Assembly: GCA_040755155.1 (NCBI GenBank)
Contig: JBFMBP010000102.1
Coordinates: 1-64,000 of the forward strand
DNA length: 64,000 nucleotides
Direction of reading: 5' to 3'
Source: Candidatus Omnitrophota bacterium
Lineage (GTDB): Bacteria > Hinthialibacterota > Hinthialibacteria > Hinthialibacterales > Hinthialibacteraceae
Positions 10,097 through 18,150 of the stretch are shown here, one piece after another. The position numbers and the translations under genes are program-made. Position 1 is the stretch's first letter. Each line of letters begins with the position of its first letter. Under the pieces are notes generated by a model that ran no database searches, was not told the DNA's origin, and saw only the letters and a list, made by a program, of their open reading frames with translations.

Positions 10097-11980
10097 ATGC
10101 GGCGGCTGATGGCTAGATCTAATTTTTCCTCCTTATTCATCGAACGAAGCCTCGCAGTTCTTTCCCATAAAAACCTGCCTCTCGGCGTTTCGTTGTTCGC
10201 CGTCTTGCTGGCGTCTCCATTAATTTATACCGGTTGGTTCGCCGACGATCTATTGCAGCGCTGCGCCTATTTGGATACGCCCGCCGCCAATGAATTCCTC
10301 CCCAAGGAAGACCGGCTTGGCGGACCAATGCGGATGTATTCTTTTTTCGATGGAAACAAGGAACGGAAACAGCGCTATCTGGACAAAGGCGGTTTTCCCT
10401 GGTGGATCGATCTTGATATCCTGGCCTGTTTTTGGCGGCCATTTACCGCCTTGCTGAGCATGGCCGATTATCGATTGTGGCCCCAATCCTCCGTCTTGAT
10501 GCACATTCACAGCCTTGGTTGGTTTGCGGCGCTGCTATTCATCGCCAACGCGCATTATCGCAGGATCATGGGACCGGGATGGGCGGCGGGCTTGGCTCTT
10601 TTGCTTTTCGCCGTGAACGACATTCAAGCGGTTCCGATTTCGTTTCTGGCCAATCGGCACATTCTTCTCGGCGCCGTCTTCGGAGCGTTGACTTTATTGG
10701 CTCATAGCCGCTGGCGTGAACGGAAACAGGTTCGCTGGGCTTTCGCCGCCTGCCTCTTCCTCTTGTTTTCGCTGCTTTCGTCGGAATCGGGAGTGGCCGT
10801 CTTCGCTTATCTGTTTTCGTATTCGCTTTGGATTGAACGGGGCGCAATCCGTGCGCGAATCGCAACTCTCGTTCCTTACATTCTGCTCATTCTTGCATGG
10901 AGGATCGTATACGTTTCGTTAGGCTACGGAATCTCCGGGATAGACCTCTACGTCGATCCGGGAAGAGAACCGGTCCGTTTCGCCTATAAAGTGATGGAGC
11001 GGCTTCCCATTTTGTTGCTGGGCGTACTCGCGTTTCCTCCGTCCGATATTTACATCATACTCACGCCTTTTGCGATGCCGATTTATTGGCTATTCGCCGC
11101 GGCGGCGCTTTCGATTTTATCGCTGGTTTTCTTTCCTTTATGGAAAAATTGCCGGCTTTCCTGTTATTGGCTGTGCGGAACCGTTCTATCAGCCATTCCT
11201 TTATGCGCCGCCATTCCGGGAGGGCGTTCCATGCTTTTAGCCAGTCTGGGCGCAATGGGGCTGCTCGCGCAAACGGCGCGTAATTTTGAATGGAAAAAAA
11301 AGTTATCTGGATATCCTTTCCAAAAAAAGAATTTGACGCTGGGAATTCTTACCTTGGCGCTGTTCCTGCGGTGGGCCGACGGCGCGGCGGCTTTAACGCA
11401 GAATGGCAAGATGTTCAACTATGCTCAAAAAGGAATCGACGTTTTTTCCAATATCGGCGTCCATGATCCTGGTTTGGCCAAGCAGGATTTGATCGTCGTC
11501 AATCCGCCCATGGCGCTCATCGTCGCTTACCTAATCCCCTTGCGATTGTTGGATGACGAATCCATACCAGCTCATATAAGGGTGTTATCTCCCAGTCTGG
11601 AATCCATAGAGGTGCGCCGAATCGACGAATATGCGCTGGCCGTGCGTCCGCAATACGGATTCATGAGTCCTCCCCGGTGGCATAAGGGAAATTGGACCGA
11701 ATGGCGGACCTATATCGATTTTCCCAACGCAATAAAGCGTTTCGAGCAATTGATTATGAGCAGCCATCGGCCTATGTCCGTAGGGGAGAAAATTCGCTTA
11801 ACCGGATTGACGATCGAGATAACCGAATTGACCGAGGATAACCGTCCGGCGGAAGCGGCGTATCGATTCGATGTTCCCTTGGAAGATGCTTCGCTGCGTT
11901 GGCTGCAATGGAATAATAAGCGGTGGCGATACGAGGAATTCATCCCTCCCAGCATAGGCCGATCGGTTTGGCTGAACTAA
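10097..11980 (+). CDS. Multi-pass membrane protein, GT-C glycosyltransferase-like
   Basis: About 627 residues with roughly ten hydrophobic helices over residues 30-440 and a soluble C-terminal tail of about 170 residues. An acidic pair in the first external loop (WFADDLLQR) recalls the DD/DE motif of GT-C (PMT/ArnT-like) glycosyltransferases. The fold call is tentative. The open frame begins at a TTG (10043), but ATGs at 10097 and 10109 are more natural; none has a clear ribosome binding site. The gene starts shortly after the kinase and may share its transcript. No substrate can be inferred. Confidence 0.6.
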   Translation: MRRLMARSNFSSLFIERSLAVLSHKNLPLGVSLFAVLLASPLIYTGWFADDLLQRCAYLDTPAANEFLPKEDRLGGPMRMYSFFDGNKERKQRYLDKGGFPWWIDLDILACFWRPFTALLSMADYRLWPQSSVLMHIHSLGWFAALLFIANAHYRRIMGPGWAAGLALLLFAVNDIQAVPISFLANRHILLGAVFGALTLLAHSRWRERKQVRWAFAACLFLLFSLLSSESGVAVFAYLFSYSLWIERGAIRARIATLVPYILLILAWRIVYVSLGYGISGIDLYVDPGREPVRFAYKVMERLPILLLGVLAFPPSDIYIILTPFAMPIYWLFAAAALSILSLVFFPLWKNCRLSCYWLCGTVLSAIPLCAAIPGGRSMLLASLGAMGLLAQTARNFEWKKKLSGYPFQKKNLTLGILTLALFLRWADGAAALTQNGKMFNYAQKGIDVFSNIGVHDPGLAKQDLIVVNPPMALIVAYLIPLRLLDDESIPAHIRVLSPSLESIEVRRIDEYALAVRPQYGFMSPPRWHKGNWTEWRTYIDFPNAIKRFEQLIMSSHRPMSVGEKIRLTGLTIEITELTEDNRPAEAAYRFDVPLEDASLRWLQWNNKRWRYEEFIPPSIGRSVWLN

Positions 11981-12043
11981 GTTAGAGATCTTCCTTCCTT
12001 CCCGTATTCCATAGATTGGCGAATGGCGAAGATAGCGGATCGT

Positions 12044-12073
12044 TTGATTTATCGGCGGATTTGCGGTTATAAT
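12044..12073 (+). promoter_or_regulatory. Candidate sigma-70-type promoter upstream of flbD
   Basis: TTGATT (12044-12049) and a consensus TATAAT (12068-12073) are separated by 18 bp. The predicted start site is about 70 bp before the ATG at 12149. It follows the stop of the preceding membrane protein by about 60 bp, so the motility block could have its own promoter. Confidence 0.5.
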
Positions 12074-12148
12074 AGGCTGAAGGGAATCCGAAATAGGAAC
12101 GCCTTCGAGCGGATCCGTTTGCCCAACGGAAGAGCGAGGAGTTGGCCG

Positions 12149-12478
12149 ATGATGCTTGGACCTATCGACCAGCAACGGTTGAACGATATTCGCCGCAAAC
12201 TGGAAATAGTGTACGCAGCCCCCATCGCGGAACAAGAGATTCGCCGTTTCCTCCCCGGCGTACTTTATAGGAGAAATGGCTTGATTCATCTCACCAAACT
12301 AAACGATACGCCGTTCGTCTTGAATGCGGAGTTGATCGAAACCATCGAAGCGACGCCGGACTCCATTATAACGTTGGTCAACGGACGCAAATACCTCGCT
12401 CGCGAATCGGTGGAAGAAATCCGCAGGCGATGCCTTGAATATAAACGGGAAATCCATTCGTATGCGAAGAATCCATAA
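12149..12478 (+). CDS. flbD: FlbD-family flagellar protein (FlbD/SwrD)
   Basis: The last 65 residues match the FlbD family, with IHLTKLNDTPFVLNAELIE, then TIEATPDSIITLVNGRKYL and ESVEEI. FlbD is a small flagellar protein, called SwrD in Bacillus, that supports stator torque or swarming. Two starts are possible. ATG 12149 has GAGGAG 7 bp upstream and gives 109 residues with an unexplained 44-residue N-terminal extension. TTG 12281 has AGGAG 7 bp upstream and gives a protein of family length (65 aa). In many genomes flbD sits directly before motA-motB; here two motB-like genes follow and motA is absent, which supports the family call. Confidence 0.8.
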   Translation: MMLGPIDQQRLNDIRRKLEIVYAAPIAEQEIRRFLPGVLYRRNGLIHLTKLNDTPFVLNAELIETIEATPDSIITLVNGRKYLARESVEEIRRRCLEYKREIHSYAKNP

Positions 12479-12608
12479 AGCCGGAAAACAAACCTTTCGA
12501 TAAGGAATACAGACGACAGATCGAATGCGCCGAGAGATGCCTGCGTTATGAGATATTGGCGCGCGAGGTATAAAGCGCCCGCCGCGGCCGCTTGCCGAAG
12601 AAATCCGC

Positions 12609-12635
12609 TTGAGTTTTCTTGAGCGGCGATATAAT
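12609..12635 (+). promoter_or_regulatory. Candidate promoter upstream of the tandem motB-like genes
   Basis: TTGAGT (12609-12614) and TATAAT (12630-12635) are 15 bp apart, a short spacing but with a perfect -10 box. It lies about 50 bp before the first motB-like ATG, in the 208-bp gap after flbD. That gap holds no other feature I can see. Confidence 0.35.
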
Positions 12636-12686
12636 GAATTCAATCGGACGCAGATGCGGACGATATGGGAAATGAGGTGATGATTT

Positions 12687-13511
12687 ATGCCGAGGAAACA
12701 AGAAAAAGCCTCCGGGGGCGCGCCGGAGTGGATGTGCACGTTTTCGGATATGATGTCCTTATTATTGTGTTTTTTCGTTTTGCTCTTTGCGATGTCCTCC
12801 ACGGAAAAGATGAAAATGATCCAGGCTTCTGGTTCCTTGCGAGCCGCCTTCGGTGGACTTCCGGCGCCTTATTTGGTGGAAAACATTCCCGACATGAAGC
12901 AAAAACCGGAACTATCGCGTCCACCGCAGACGGAACGAAAGCAATTTTACGGCAAAGACGAATTGTTGAGGGAGGAAGAACATAAATTCCGATCTCGCAA
13001 TTTGCAGGAAGTGATTCAGGTTACCGGCACGGAACAAGGCATCACTTTCCGGCTTTCGGGTGACCTGACGTTCGAAAAAGGCAGTTCGGAACTGACGGCC
13101 GCCGGTATCCTCGCCCTGCTTTTCATTACGGACGAATTGAATCAATTTCCCAAAAATCCCGTAAAAATCGTGGGCCACACCGACGCCTCTCCCCATCGCG
13201 GCGATCCTAATCGCAATTGGACGCTGGCGGCGGACCGGGCATACGCCGTGATGGAATACATTACGAAAATTGGCACCCGCTGGGGGCGCGTTGCTCAAGA
13301 CCGCTGCACTTACGAATCCTTCGGACAATACGCTCCTTTGCCTGACGTGAATCCCAATACGGTGATAGGCATGACGCTTAACCGCAGAGTTGAAATCACG
13401 TTGATCCAAACCGATGAAGGAAATGGAACCTTCTACACCGATTCTTGGATTAAAAATCCCCGGACGCCGCTGATGAATCCCGACAATATGCCGCAGGCGA
13501 AAGGCGAATAA
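12687..13511 (+). CDS. motB: MotB-like stator/OmpA-domain protein 1
   Basis: A 274-residue inner-membrane protein. The N-terminal plug/TM segment reads TFSDMMSLLLCFFVLLFAMS, with the MotB proton-channel aspartate at Asp21. A linker of about 80 residues follows, then an OmpA/MotB peptidoglycan-binding domain (about 120-250) with KIVGHTDASPHRG and LNRRVEITL. MotB proteins anchor the MotA/B proton channel to peptidoglycan and power flagellar rotation. AGGTGA lies 7 bp before the ATG. A paralogue begins 1 bp after its stop codon. No motA precedes it, so it either partners a MotA encoded elsewhere or belongs to another OmpA-anchored motor. Confidence 0.85.
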   Translation: MPRKQEKASGGAPEWMCTFSDMMSLLLCFFVLLFAMSSTEKMKMIQASGSLRAAFGGLPAPYLVENIPDMKQKPELSRPPQTERKQFYGKDELLREEEHKFRSRNLQEVIQVTGTEQGITFRLSGDLTFEKGSSELTAAGILALLFITDELNQFPKNPVKIVGHTDASPHRGDPNRNWTLAADRAYAVMEYITKIGTRWGRVAQDRCTYESFGQYAPLPDVNPNTVIGMTLNRRVEITLIQTDEGNGTFYTDSWIKNPRTPLMNPDNMPQAKGE

Positions 13512-13512
13512 A

Positions 13513-14340
13513 ATGGTCGAAAGAAAAAATAAAGAAGAAGCGGCCGGGGGAGCGCCGGAGTGGATGTGCACCTTCTCCGATATGATGTCGTTATTGCTTT
13601 GCTTTTTCGTGCTCCTTTTTGCGATGTCTACCGTCGAGAAACAAAAATTCGCTCAAACGATCGGATCGATCCAAGGCGCATTGGGCCGCATTCCGAACAT
13701 GTTCAATAATTCTTTTGTGAAACCCATAACCATCAAACCGCAAATCGCAAAGCCGGTGCAGCGGACGAAAACCGTGCAACGGGCGAAAGAAGCCATCGCC
13801 AAGAAGGCCCGCTCGCGGTTGGTGGCCGATGAAGCGTCCAAGGAAATCATCGTCGAAGGAGTGGACGAAGGTCTCCGCTTCTCCATCGCCGGAAGGATTC
13901 TATTCGACGAGGGCGTGGCCTACCTTAAGCCGGAAGCGAAGGAGATTCTATTGAAACTCGCGGAAATTCTCAACGATTTTCCCACGCTTCATATCCGCGT
14001 AGAAGGACATACGAATTCGATTCCCCTCAATTCGCCCTTTTTGAATAATTGGAGATTGGCGCAGGCGAGAGCGTATGAGACAATGCTGTTCTTGAAAAAC
14101 GAGGGAAATGCGGATCAAAGCATGGAAAGGGGACAATCCCGCGTGAGTTTCATGTCCTGCGGCGAGTTCCGTCCCCGTTTTCCCAACGATACCGTAGAAA
14201 ATCGCGCACTCAACCGGCGGGTGGAAATCGTACTGATGCAAGGGGATCAATCGGAAATTGTTTCCGGCGCCATCGAAGGCGATGAGGAAAGACACGAAGA
14301 AGCCGATAAAAAAGATTTCGTCCCCATCGCGCCGCAGTAA
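13513..14340 (+). CDS. motB: MotB-like stator/OmpA-domain protein 2
   Basis: A 275-residue paralogue of the preceding gene. Its N-terminal block (GGAPEWMCTFSDMMSLLLCF) is almost identical, with the channel aspartate at Asp23. The linker differs and is basic, and the C-terminal OmpA domain is present (IRVEGHTNSIPLNS, LNRRVEIVLMQ). The two genes are 1 bp apart with AGGCGA as ribosome binding site, so they are translated together. Near-identity of the TM region with divergence elsewhere suggests a heteromeric stator or selection on the channel helix. A Maf-type gene follows 46 bp later. Confidence 0.85.
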   Translation: MVERKNKEEAAGGAPEWMCTFSDMMSLLLCFFVLLFAMSTVEKQKFAQTIGSIQGALGRIPNMFNNSFVKPITIKPQIAKPVQRTKTVQRAKEAIAKKARSRLVADEASKEIIVEGVDEGLRFSIAGRILFDEGVAYLKPEAKEILLKLAEILNDFPTLHIRVEGHTNSIPLNSPFLNNWRLAQARAYETMLFLKNEGNADQSMERGQSRVSFMSCGEFRPRFPNDTVENRALNRRVEIVLMQGDQSEIVSGAIEGDEERHEEADKKDFVPIAPQ

Positions 14341-14386
14341 AAAGACAGAGGGGACGGCAAGGGCAAGTCGTTTCTGTTCTTGAACG

Positions 14387-16345
14387 ATGCCTGCATTCTC
14401 GAATCGTGGACGCATCTTGAAACGATCAATTTTTGAAGAAAATTTGGCGGCGTTGGAAATCCATTCTCCGGAAACGGCTCGCCTGATGCGGGAATGCTCG
14501 ATGGAAGGGCTTCCCATTGAATTGATTCCCACGAAAACGCAGGCGGCGTCGGCCCGTTTTCTTCCGCCCGGAACGGATAAGCCGGTGTTGCTGCATAGCG
14601 CTTACGATCCCATGCGCGAAGCCGTTCGTTGGGTGGAGAGCATAGAGATCGCCGAACCTACGAACGCCGTCGCGTTGGGCGCGGGCATGGGCTACCATCT
14701 CCTGGCGCTGCACCTGAGGCATAGCGGAAACCTGCGCTATATCGTCGTGATCGAACGCGATCCGCGCCTTCTGCGGCTGGCTTTCAGTTCGATCAATCTC
14801 ACCCGGATCATCGCCCATCCCGGAACGATTTGGATCGCGGGGGAAGAACCGAAAAAGATTCCCGAACGCCTGCAGGAAACGCGCACGGACATGATTTTGC
14901 ATAATTGCAAAATCCTGCCCCACGATCCCTCTTTGAAATGCTTCGCCGATTATTACGCCCAAGCGCGGGAAGCGATTCTCGACGCTTTGACTTACGACGA
15001 AATCAACTTGCGTACGACCTTCGAAAGCCAGGGACGCAATCAATTCAACGTCTACATGAACGTCCCCGCCGTCTTTCGCGGCTACGCCTTGAAGGACTGC
15101 GAAGGAATGTTGAAGGGCTATCCCGCCATCGTGTCGGCGGCGGGACCGTCGCTGGATAACAACATCCGCCTGCTGCATGGCATCGGCGACCGGGCGCCTT
15201 TGCTGATCGTGGATACGGCGCAAAACACCTTCAAGAAGCATGGCCTGCGAGCGGACATGGTGGCCGCCGCCGATCCCACTCCATTGAACTTCAGCCATTT
15301 CGAAAAGATCGACAGCCTGGGCGATGCGTTCTTGGCCTTTCACCCCGAAGTCAACCGGCAAATCCCTTCTAAATTTCTCCATCATCCCTACCTTCTGCCG
15401 CTTTTCGATCGCGATTCCACGTTCCTCGATTTTCTGTTCGATGTGCAAAACCATTACGGCGTCGTAACGCGAGCGATGAACGTCGGACATATCGCCTTCA
15501 ACCTAGCGCGCCATCTCGGTTGCGCCCCCATCGTGCTCGTAGGCTTCGATTACGCCTTCCCCAAGCATGGCGGCGCCACACATGCGGCGGATGCGGCGGT
15601 TTCTCGAAGCGTAGACAAGATGGAAGAAGACGGTACGGTGCGCATCGGCGGCAAGGAAGGCAAGGCGATGGCGGAATCGGGAACCATGATGTTGGTTCCG
15701 GGCTATTACGGCGACAGCGTCCCCACTACCGTTCCGTTTCAGCAATATATAAAAGCGCTGGAAAAGGATATCGCCGAATGCGATTTCGACGTGATCGACG
15801 CCACGGAAGGCGGCGCATATTTTGAAGGCTCCATCCGGATGACCTTAAGCGAGGCGATGGAAAAGACGCTGCGAAAGCCGGGCGTAAAAAAGATTTTCGA
15901 CGATTTCCGGCAAAAGAAAAGACATCCCGATTTGGATCGAATTCTTGGCAGACTGCAAGACTGCCAAGACCATCTCGTCAAGAACCGCTCGCATTGCGAC
16001 GTTATGAAAAAACAATTGGTAGAATGGGCCGCATTGCTGCAACAAGGCGGTTTTGACGCGCAAGAAGCGAAGCGGCGTTGGGAGAAATTCGATAAGGTTT
16101 GGATAGAGATGGCGAGCGATCCCTACATTGACGGCTGTTTAGGAACAACCGTTCAGCCGCTCTATTTCCGCCGCCAGCGCGCCACCCGCCCCAAAGACGG
16201 AACTCCCATCGCCTTCTTGCAATGCATGTACGAGAAATACGATCCCATCGTCCGCGACATGGACGCCCTGCTCGGCAATTTCGCCCACTGCATCGATCTG
16301 ACCCGGGCGGCGCTGCAAGCGTTGGAAAAGGAGCGCCGCATTTGA
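14387..16345 (+). CDS. Maf-type motility-associated protein (DUF115 / 6-hydroxymethylpterin pyrophosphokinase MptE-like)
   Basis: A 652-residue cytoplasmic protein. An N-terminal segment includes VALGAGMGYHLLALHLRHSG and VIERDPRLLRLAF, a Rossmann-like methyltransferase-type region (about 85-150). The central DUF115 domain (about 240-470) shows YPAIVSAAGPSLD, RADMVAAADPTPLN and CAPIVLVGFDYAF. A helical C-terminus follows. Maf proteins transfer nonulosonic (pseudaminic or legionaminic) acids to flagellin in Campylobacter, Aeromonas and Clostridium. Position straight after the stator genes supports flagellin glycosylation, although no sugar biosynthesis genes are nearby. A shorter homologue occupies the last kilobase of the window. 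Confidence 0.85.
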   Translation: MPAFSNRGRILKRSIFEENLAALEIHSPETARLMRECSMEGLPIELIPTKTQAASARFLPPGTDKPVLLHSAYDPMREAVRWVESIEIAEPTNAVALGAGMGYHLLALHLRHSGNLRYIVVIERDPRLLRLAFSSINLTRIIAHPGTIWIAGEEPKKIPERLQETRTDMILHNCKILPHDPSLKCFADYYAQAREAILDALTYDEINLRTTFESQGRNQFNVYMNVPAVFRGYALKDCEGMLKGYPAIVSAAGPSLDNNIRLLHGIGDRAPLLIVDTAQNTFKKHGLRADMVAAADPTPLNFSHFEKIDSLGDAFLAFHPEVNRQIPSKFLHHPYLLPLFDRDSTFLDFLFDVQNHYGVVTRAMNVGHIAFNLARHLGCAPIVLVGFDYAFPKHGGATHAADAAVSRSVDKMEEDGTVRIGGKEGKAMAESGTMMLVPGYYGDSVPTTVPFQQYIKALEKDIAECDFDVIDATEGGAYFEGSIRMTLSEAMEKTLRKPGVKKIFDDFRQKKRHPDLDRILGRLQDCQDHLVKNRSHCDVMKKQLVEWAALLQQGGFDAQEAKRRWEKFDKVWIEMASDPYIDGCLGTTVQPLYFRRQRATRPKDGTPIAFLQCMYEKYDPIVRDMDALLGNFAHCIDLTRAALQALEKERRI

Positions 16346-16405
16346 GAGCGCATCAAGACGCGTTGCTTGGCGTCGAATCCGCTTCAAGATCAATCGTCTC
16401 TAAGA

Positions 16406-17551
16406 TTATTTCACTTGTTCGAACAGATAGAGGCCGCTTTTGCCCGGACAAACCAGGTCGATATCGCCGTCGCCGTCGATGTCGCCGATGGCGGGATTGA
16501 GGCCGAAGCCCGCATTGCCGTTTTCCTCGACAACATGGCGCTTCCATTCGTCCTTTTTCGGATCGAACGTATAAACATAGATGCAGCGGGGATCGTTGGC
16601 GCCGGGATCGTGGCCGTTGTGCGCATAGTAGCGCTTGCCCGTAACCAATTGCCAGGAACCGTCCCCTTTCAAATCGCCGATCCAGATGTAATGGGGCTGC
16701 GACCAGCTCTTATCGATCAAATGCTTCGTCCAGGTTCGCTCGCCGTCCTTCTTGCCCTGTTGCAGCCAATATAGCCCGTAATCGTGACCCAAGCCCCAAA
16801 CGATGTCGTTCAAGCCGTCGCCGTCTACGTCTTTAACGAGAATGGGAAAGCTGGCCGTCCCCAGTTGAAATTCGGGGCGCCATGTCCAAGCCATTTCCGC
16901 GCCGTTCTTTTTGCCTTCCAACCAGCCGCCGGGAGCGACGATGTCGGTAACGCCGTCGCCGTTGACGTCGCCCACGCCGTGGCCGTGGCCTCCACCGTTC
17001 TTGCTCGCGAAACGCTTCGTAAAGTAGGGCGCCCCTTCTTTGGCCGGGCGTTTTTCGTACCAAACGACTTCTTGAGCCAGATCGGGAAATACGTCTTCCA
17101 GGCCGTCGCCATTCACGTCGAAGAGAAAGCCCGTCTCCATGTTGCCTGGAGTATCTATCGTGTGCGTAGCCCAAATCGCATCCTTGGCGCCGGGATTCTC
17201 GCGCCAGAAAACTTCCTTGCTGAAATACGTCACGCAAACGATATCCAAATCCCCATCGCCATCTACGTCTTGTATTTCGTCAGCGAAGTCGTTGTAGTAC
17301 GTATCGATAGGCTCCAGCTCGGCGATTTTATGCGGCTTCCAGGCGGGGGCTTCGTACCAATATTCCCCGCTGACAATGTCTTTCTTGGCATCGTTGTTCA
17401 TATCCCCGATTCCCGCCGCTTCGAAATGGGAATCGGCGTTGATCGTATGTTTTTTCCAATGGAAATCCCCCGCGGATTGATCCGCTGCGGCGGCGGGAAG
17501 GACAAAAATGGCCATCAAAAAGAGAACGATATTTCTTCGGCTGCGAAGCAT
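16406..17551 (-). CDS. Secreted seven-repeat FG-GAP/VCBS beta-propeller
   Basis: A 381-residue exported protein with a Sec signal (NIVLFLMAIFVLPAAAADQ). AGGAGG lies 8 bp before the ATG. Seven repeats with the calcium-binding pattern DxDGDGxxDIV can be counted (for example IQDVDGDGDLDIVCVTY, FDVNGDGLEDVFPD, GDVNGDGVTDIVAPGGW, GDIDGDGDIDLVCPG), enough to close a seven-bladed propeller. Aromatic residues recur in each blade (VVWYEK, YWLQQ). No catalytic site is visible; such proteins bind ligands or surfaces. It is last in the minus-strand series that follows the T2SS genes, so it could be a T2SS substrate by association only. Confidence 0.8.
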   Translation of the reverse strand: MLRSRRNIVLFLMAIFVLPAAAADQSAGDFHWKKHTINADSHFEAAGIGDMNNDAKKDIVSGEYWYEAPAWKPHKIAELEPIDTYYNDFADEIQDVDGDGDLDIVCVTYFSKEVFWRENPGAKDAIWATHTIDTPGNMETGFLFDVNGDGLEDVFPDLAQEVVWYEKRPAKEGAPYFTKRFASKNGGGHGHGVGDVNGDGVTDIVAPGGWLEGKKNGAEMAWTWRPEFQLGTASFPILVKDVDGDGLNDIVWGLGHDYGLYWLQQGKKDGERTWTKHLIDKSWSQPHYIWIGDLKGDGSWQLVTGKRYYAHNGHDPGANDPRCIYVYTFDPKKDEWKRHVVEENGNAGFGLNPAIGDIDGDGDIDLVCPGKSGLYLFEQVK

Positions 17552-17625
17552 AGAAATCCTCCTGAAAGAATAGGTCGAATGGAAGAAAATTGTATAACGG
17601 CGGCGAGGAAAAAGATATGTCCGAA

Positions 17626-18111
17626 TCAGGCCGTTCGCTTATAGCGGGAGGGAAGATAGAGTCCAATCAGTGTTACGGCGCCGAACCAGATTACGACGGC
17701 GTACAGCCAATACATGGAGATATACGCTCCCACCGAAGGCATGATTCCCACCGTCCAGACATAGGAGAAGATCAGCGTATAATCTCCTGAACCGACAGGA
17801 GCTTCCAAGTCGATATTATCCGGCAGTCCGGCCATGCTGGCGTCGCGCACAATCCGCAAGGGAGCGATTTCCGTGAAATAATAAATCCCCCAAATCAGTT
17901 CTATCGACAAAAATAGAAGCATGATCGCTAGGAATAAAATGCGGAACCTTCGCTTTCCGCACTTGGGGCATTGGGAAAGACGGTACAATTCCCAAAGGCG
18001 CGCAAATCCCAACGAGAGAATCCCTGTCAACAAATGAATGGCGGGGAAAGAAGGTGGAATTTCAACGTCGAAGATTTTCCCGCAACGGCAATGAAAACGA
18101 TATTCGTCCAT
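17626..18111 (-). CDS. Small membrane protein with two CxxC-type zinc-binding pairs
   Basis: A 161-residue protein of unknown family. CRCG near residue 9 and CPKCG near residue 49 could form one zinc ribbon, interrupted by a hydrophobic helix. Two further hydrophobic stretches follow (LFLAIMLLFLSIELIWGIYYF and, near the C-terminus, YISMYWLYAVVIWFGAVTLI). A GGGAAAAGG sequence lies immediately upstream of the ATG. It sits 39 bp after the 636-residue protein gene on the same strand and may belong to the same transcript. No function can be assigned. Confidence 0.6.
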   Translation of the reverse strand: MDEYRFHCRCGKIFDVEIPPSFPAIHLLTGILSLGFARLWELYRLSQCPKCGKRRFRILFLAIMLLFLSIELIWGIYYFTEIAPLRIVRDASMAGLPDNIDLEAPVGSGDYTLIFSYVWTVGIMPSVGAYISMYWLYAVVIWFGAVTLIGLYLPSRYKRTA

Positions 18112-18150
18112 GCCTTTTCCCTTGTTCTCGTTATTCCATTCGCTGTTGCG

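Noticed and set aside
14426-15490. A 354-codon open frame on the minus strand
   Set aside because: Antisense to the Maf-type gene, which carries DUF115 motifs throughout this interval. No signal or domain in the minus-strand product.
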